From: Clostridiaceae bacterium | Lineage (GTDB): Bacteria; Bacillota; Clostridia; Oscillospirales; Acutalibacteraceae | Direction of reading: 5' to 3' | DNA: 11,564 nt | Assembly (NCBI GenBank): GCA_016297555.1 | Contig: JAEDGK010000064.1 | Location: 1-11,564 of the forward strand | Part shown: positions 11,529 to 11,564 of the stretch, one piece after another | Layout: each line of letters opens with the position of its first letter | Position numbering within the stretch: the stretch's first letter is position 1 | The notes under the pieces: generated by a model | What the model was told of the DNA's origin: nothing | The model's database searches: none | The model's input: only the letters and a program-made list of their open reading frames with translations | Position numbers and translations under genes: made by a program

Positions 11529-11564
11529 CGGAGCTGTGTTTTCGTAATTCACCAATTCCGAATT

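Larger units (their letters stand above)
11331..11564. other. Repeat field after rpe
   Basis: No gene is seen. The field holds AT-rich GAATTCATAATGCGG words, the ACGGGC hairpin repeat, two forward REP-like elements and one inverted one. No stem followed by a T run is present, so these hairpins may provide the 3' end of the rpe transcript. Confidence 0.7.

Overview
The window looks like a chromosomal segment of a gut-type Clostridia bacterium, most likely in or near the Oscillospiraceae/Ruminococcaceae. The reasons are strong AGGAGG-type ribosome binding sites, sigma-A type promoters, Firmicutes-type gene families, and intergenic DNA packed with short hairpin repeats of a kind I associate with that group. 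The taxonomic placement is inference. No rRNA, tRNA, CRISPR array, transposase gene or complete prophage is visible.

Layout. Positions 1-700 hold no gene but are a dense field of hairpin repeats, closed on the right by a leftward consensus promoter with a palindromic operator at its start point. At 710-1481 lies a rightward XRE repressor / ImmA-IrrE metallopeptidase pair, overlapping by 41 nt. A bidirectional terminator (1493-1539) separates it from the convergent trhA (hemolysin III/PAQR) gene on the minus strand. Positions 2207-2980 are a second repeat field with two minus-strand promoters, one for trhA and one that heads no recognisable gene. At 3030-6792 a minus-strand L-fucose operon is transcribed fucU (mutarotase), an FGGY rhamnulokinase-type kinase, then fucI (isomerase). 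After a short repeat-bearing gap comes a minus-strand half-size ABC exporter (6945-8729) whose promoter carries a perfect 14-bp palindrome. Next is a translationally coupled minus-strand pair, a GT8 glycosyltransferase followed by a TVP38/TMEM64 (VTT) membrane protein. Finally rpe (ribulose-5-phosphate 3-epimerase) runs rightward from a near-perfect promoter, and the window ends in a third repeat field (11331-11564).

How it works together. The fuc genes would convert L-fucose (beta to alpha anomer, then to L-fuculose, then to L-fuculose 1-phosphate). The aldolase and transporter are not in the window. Most other units are independent: an exporter, an envelope/glycan pair, and a housekeeping pentose-phosphate enzyme.

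The most notable feature is the repeat system. At least thirteen well-formed elements have an invariant GTAG followed by a 6-9 bp stem with a short loop, the signature of REP elements mobilised by RAYT (Y1) transposases. The stem sequence differs between copies while pairing is kept. These are interleaved with a separate double-hairpin repeat and two smaller families to make composite modules. One 107-nt module is present twice with only two mismatches.
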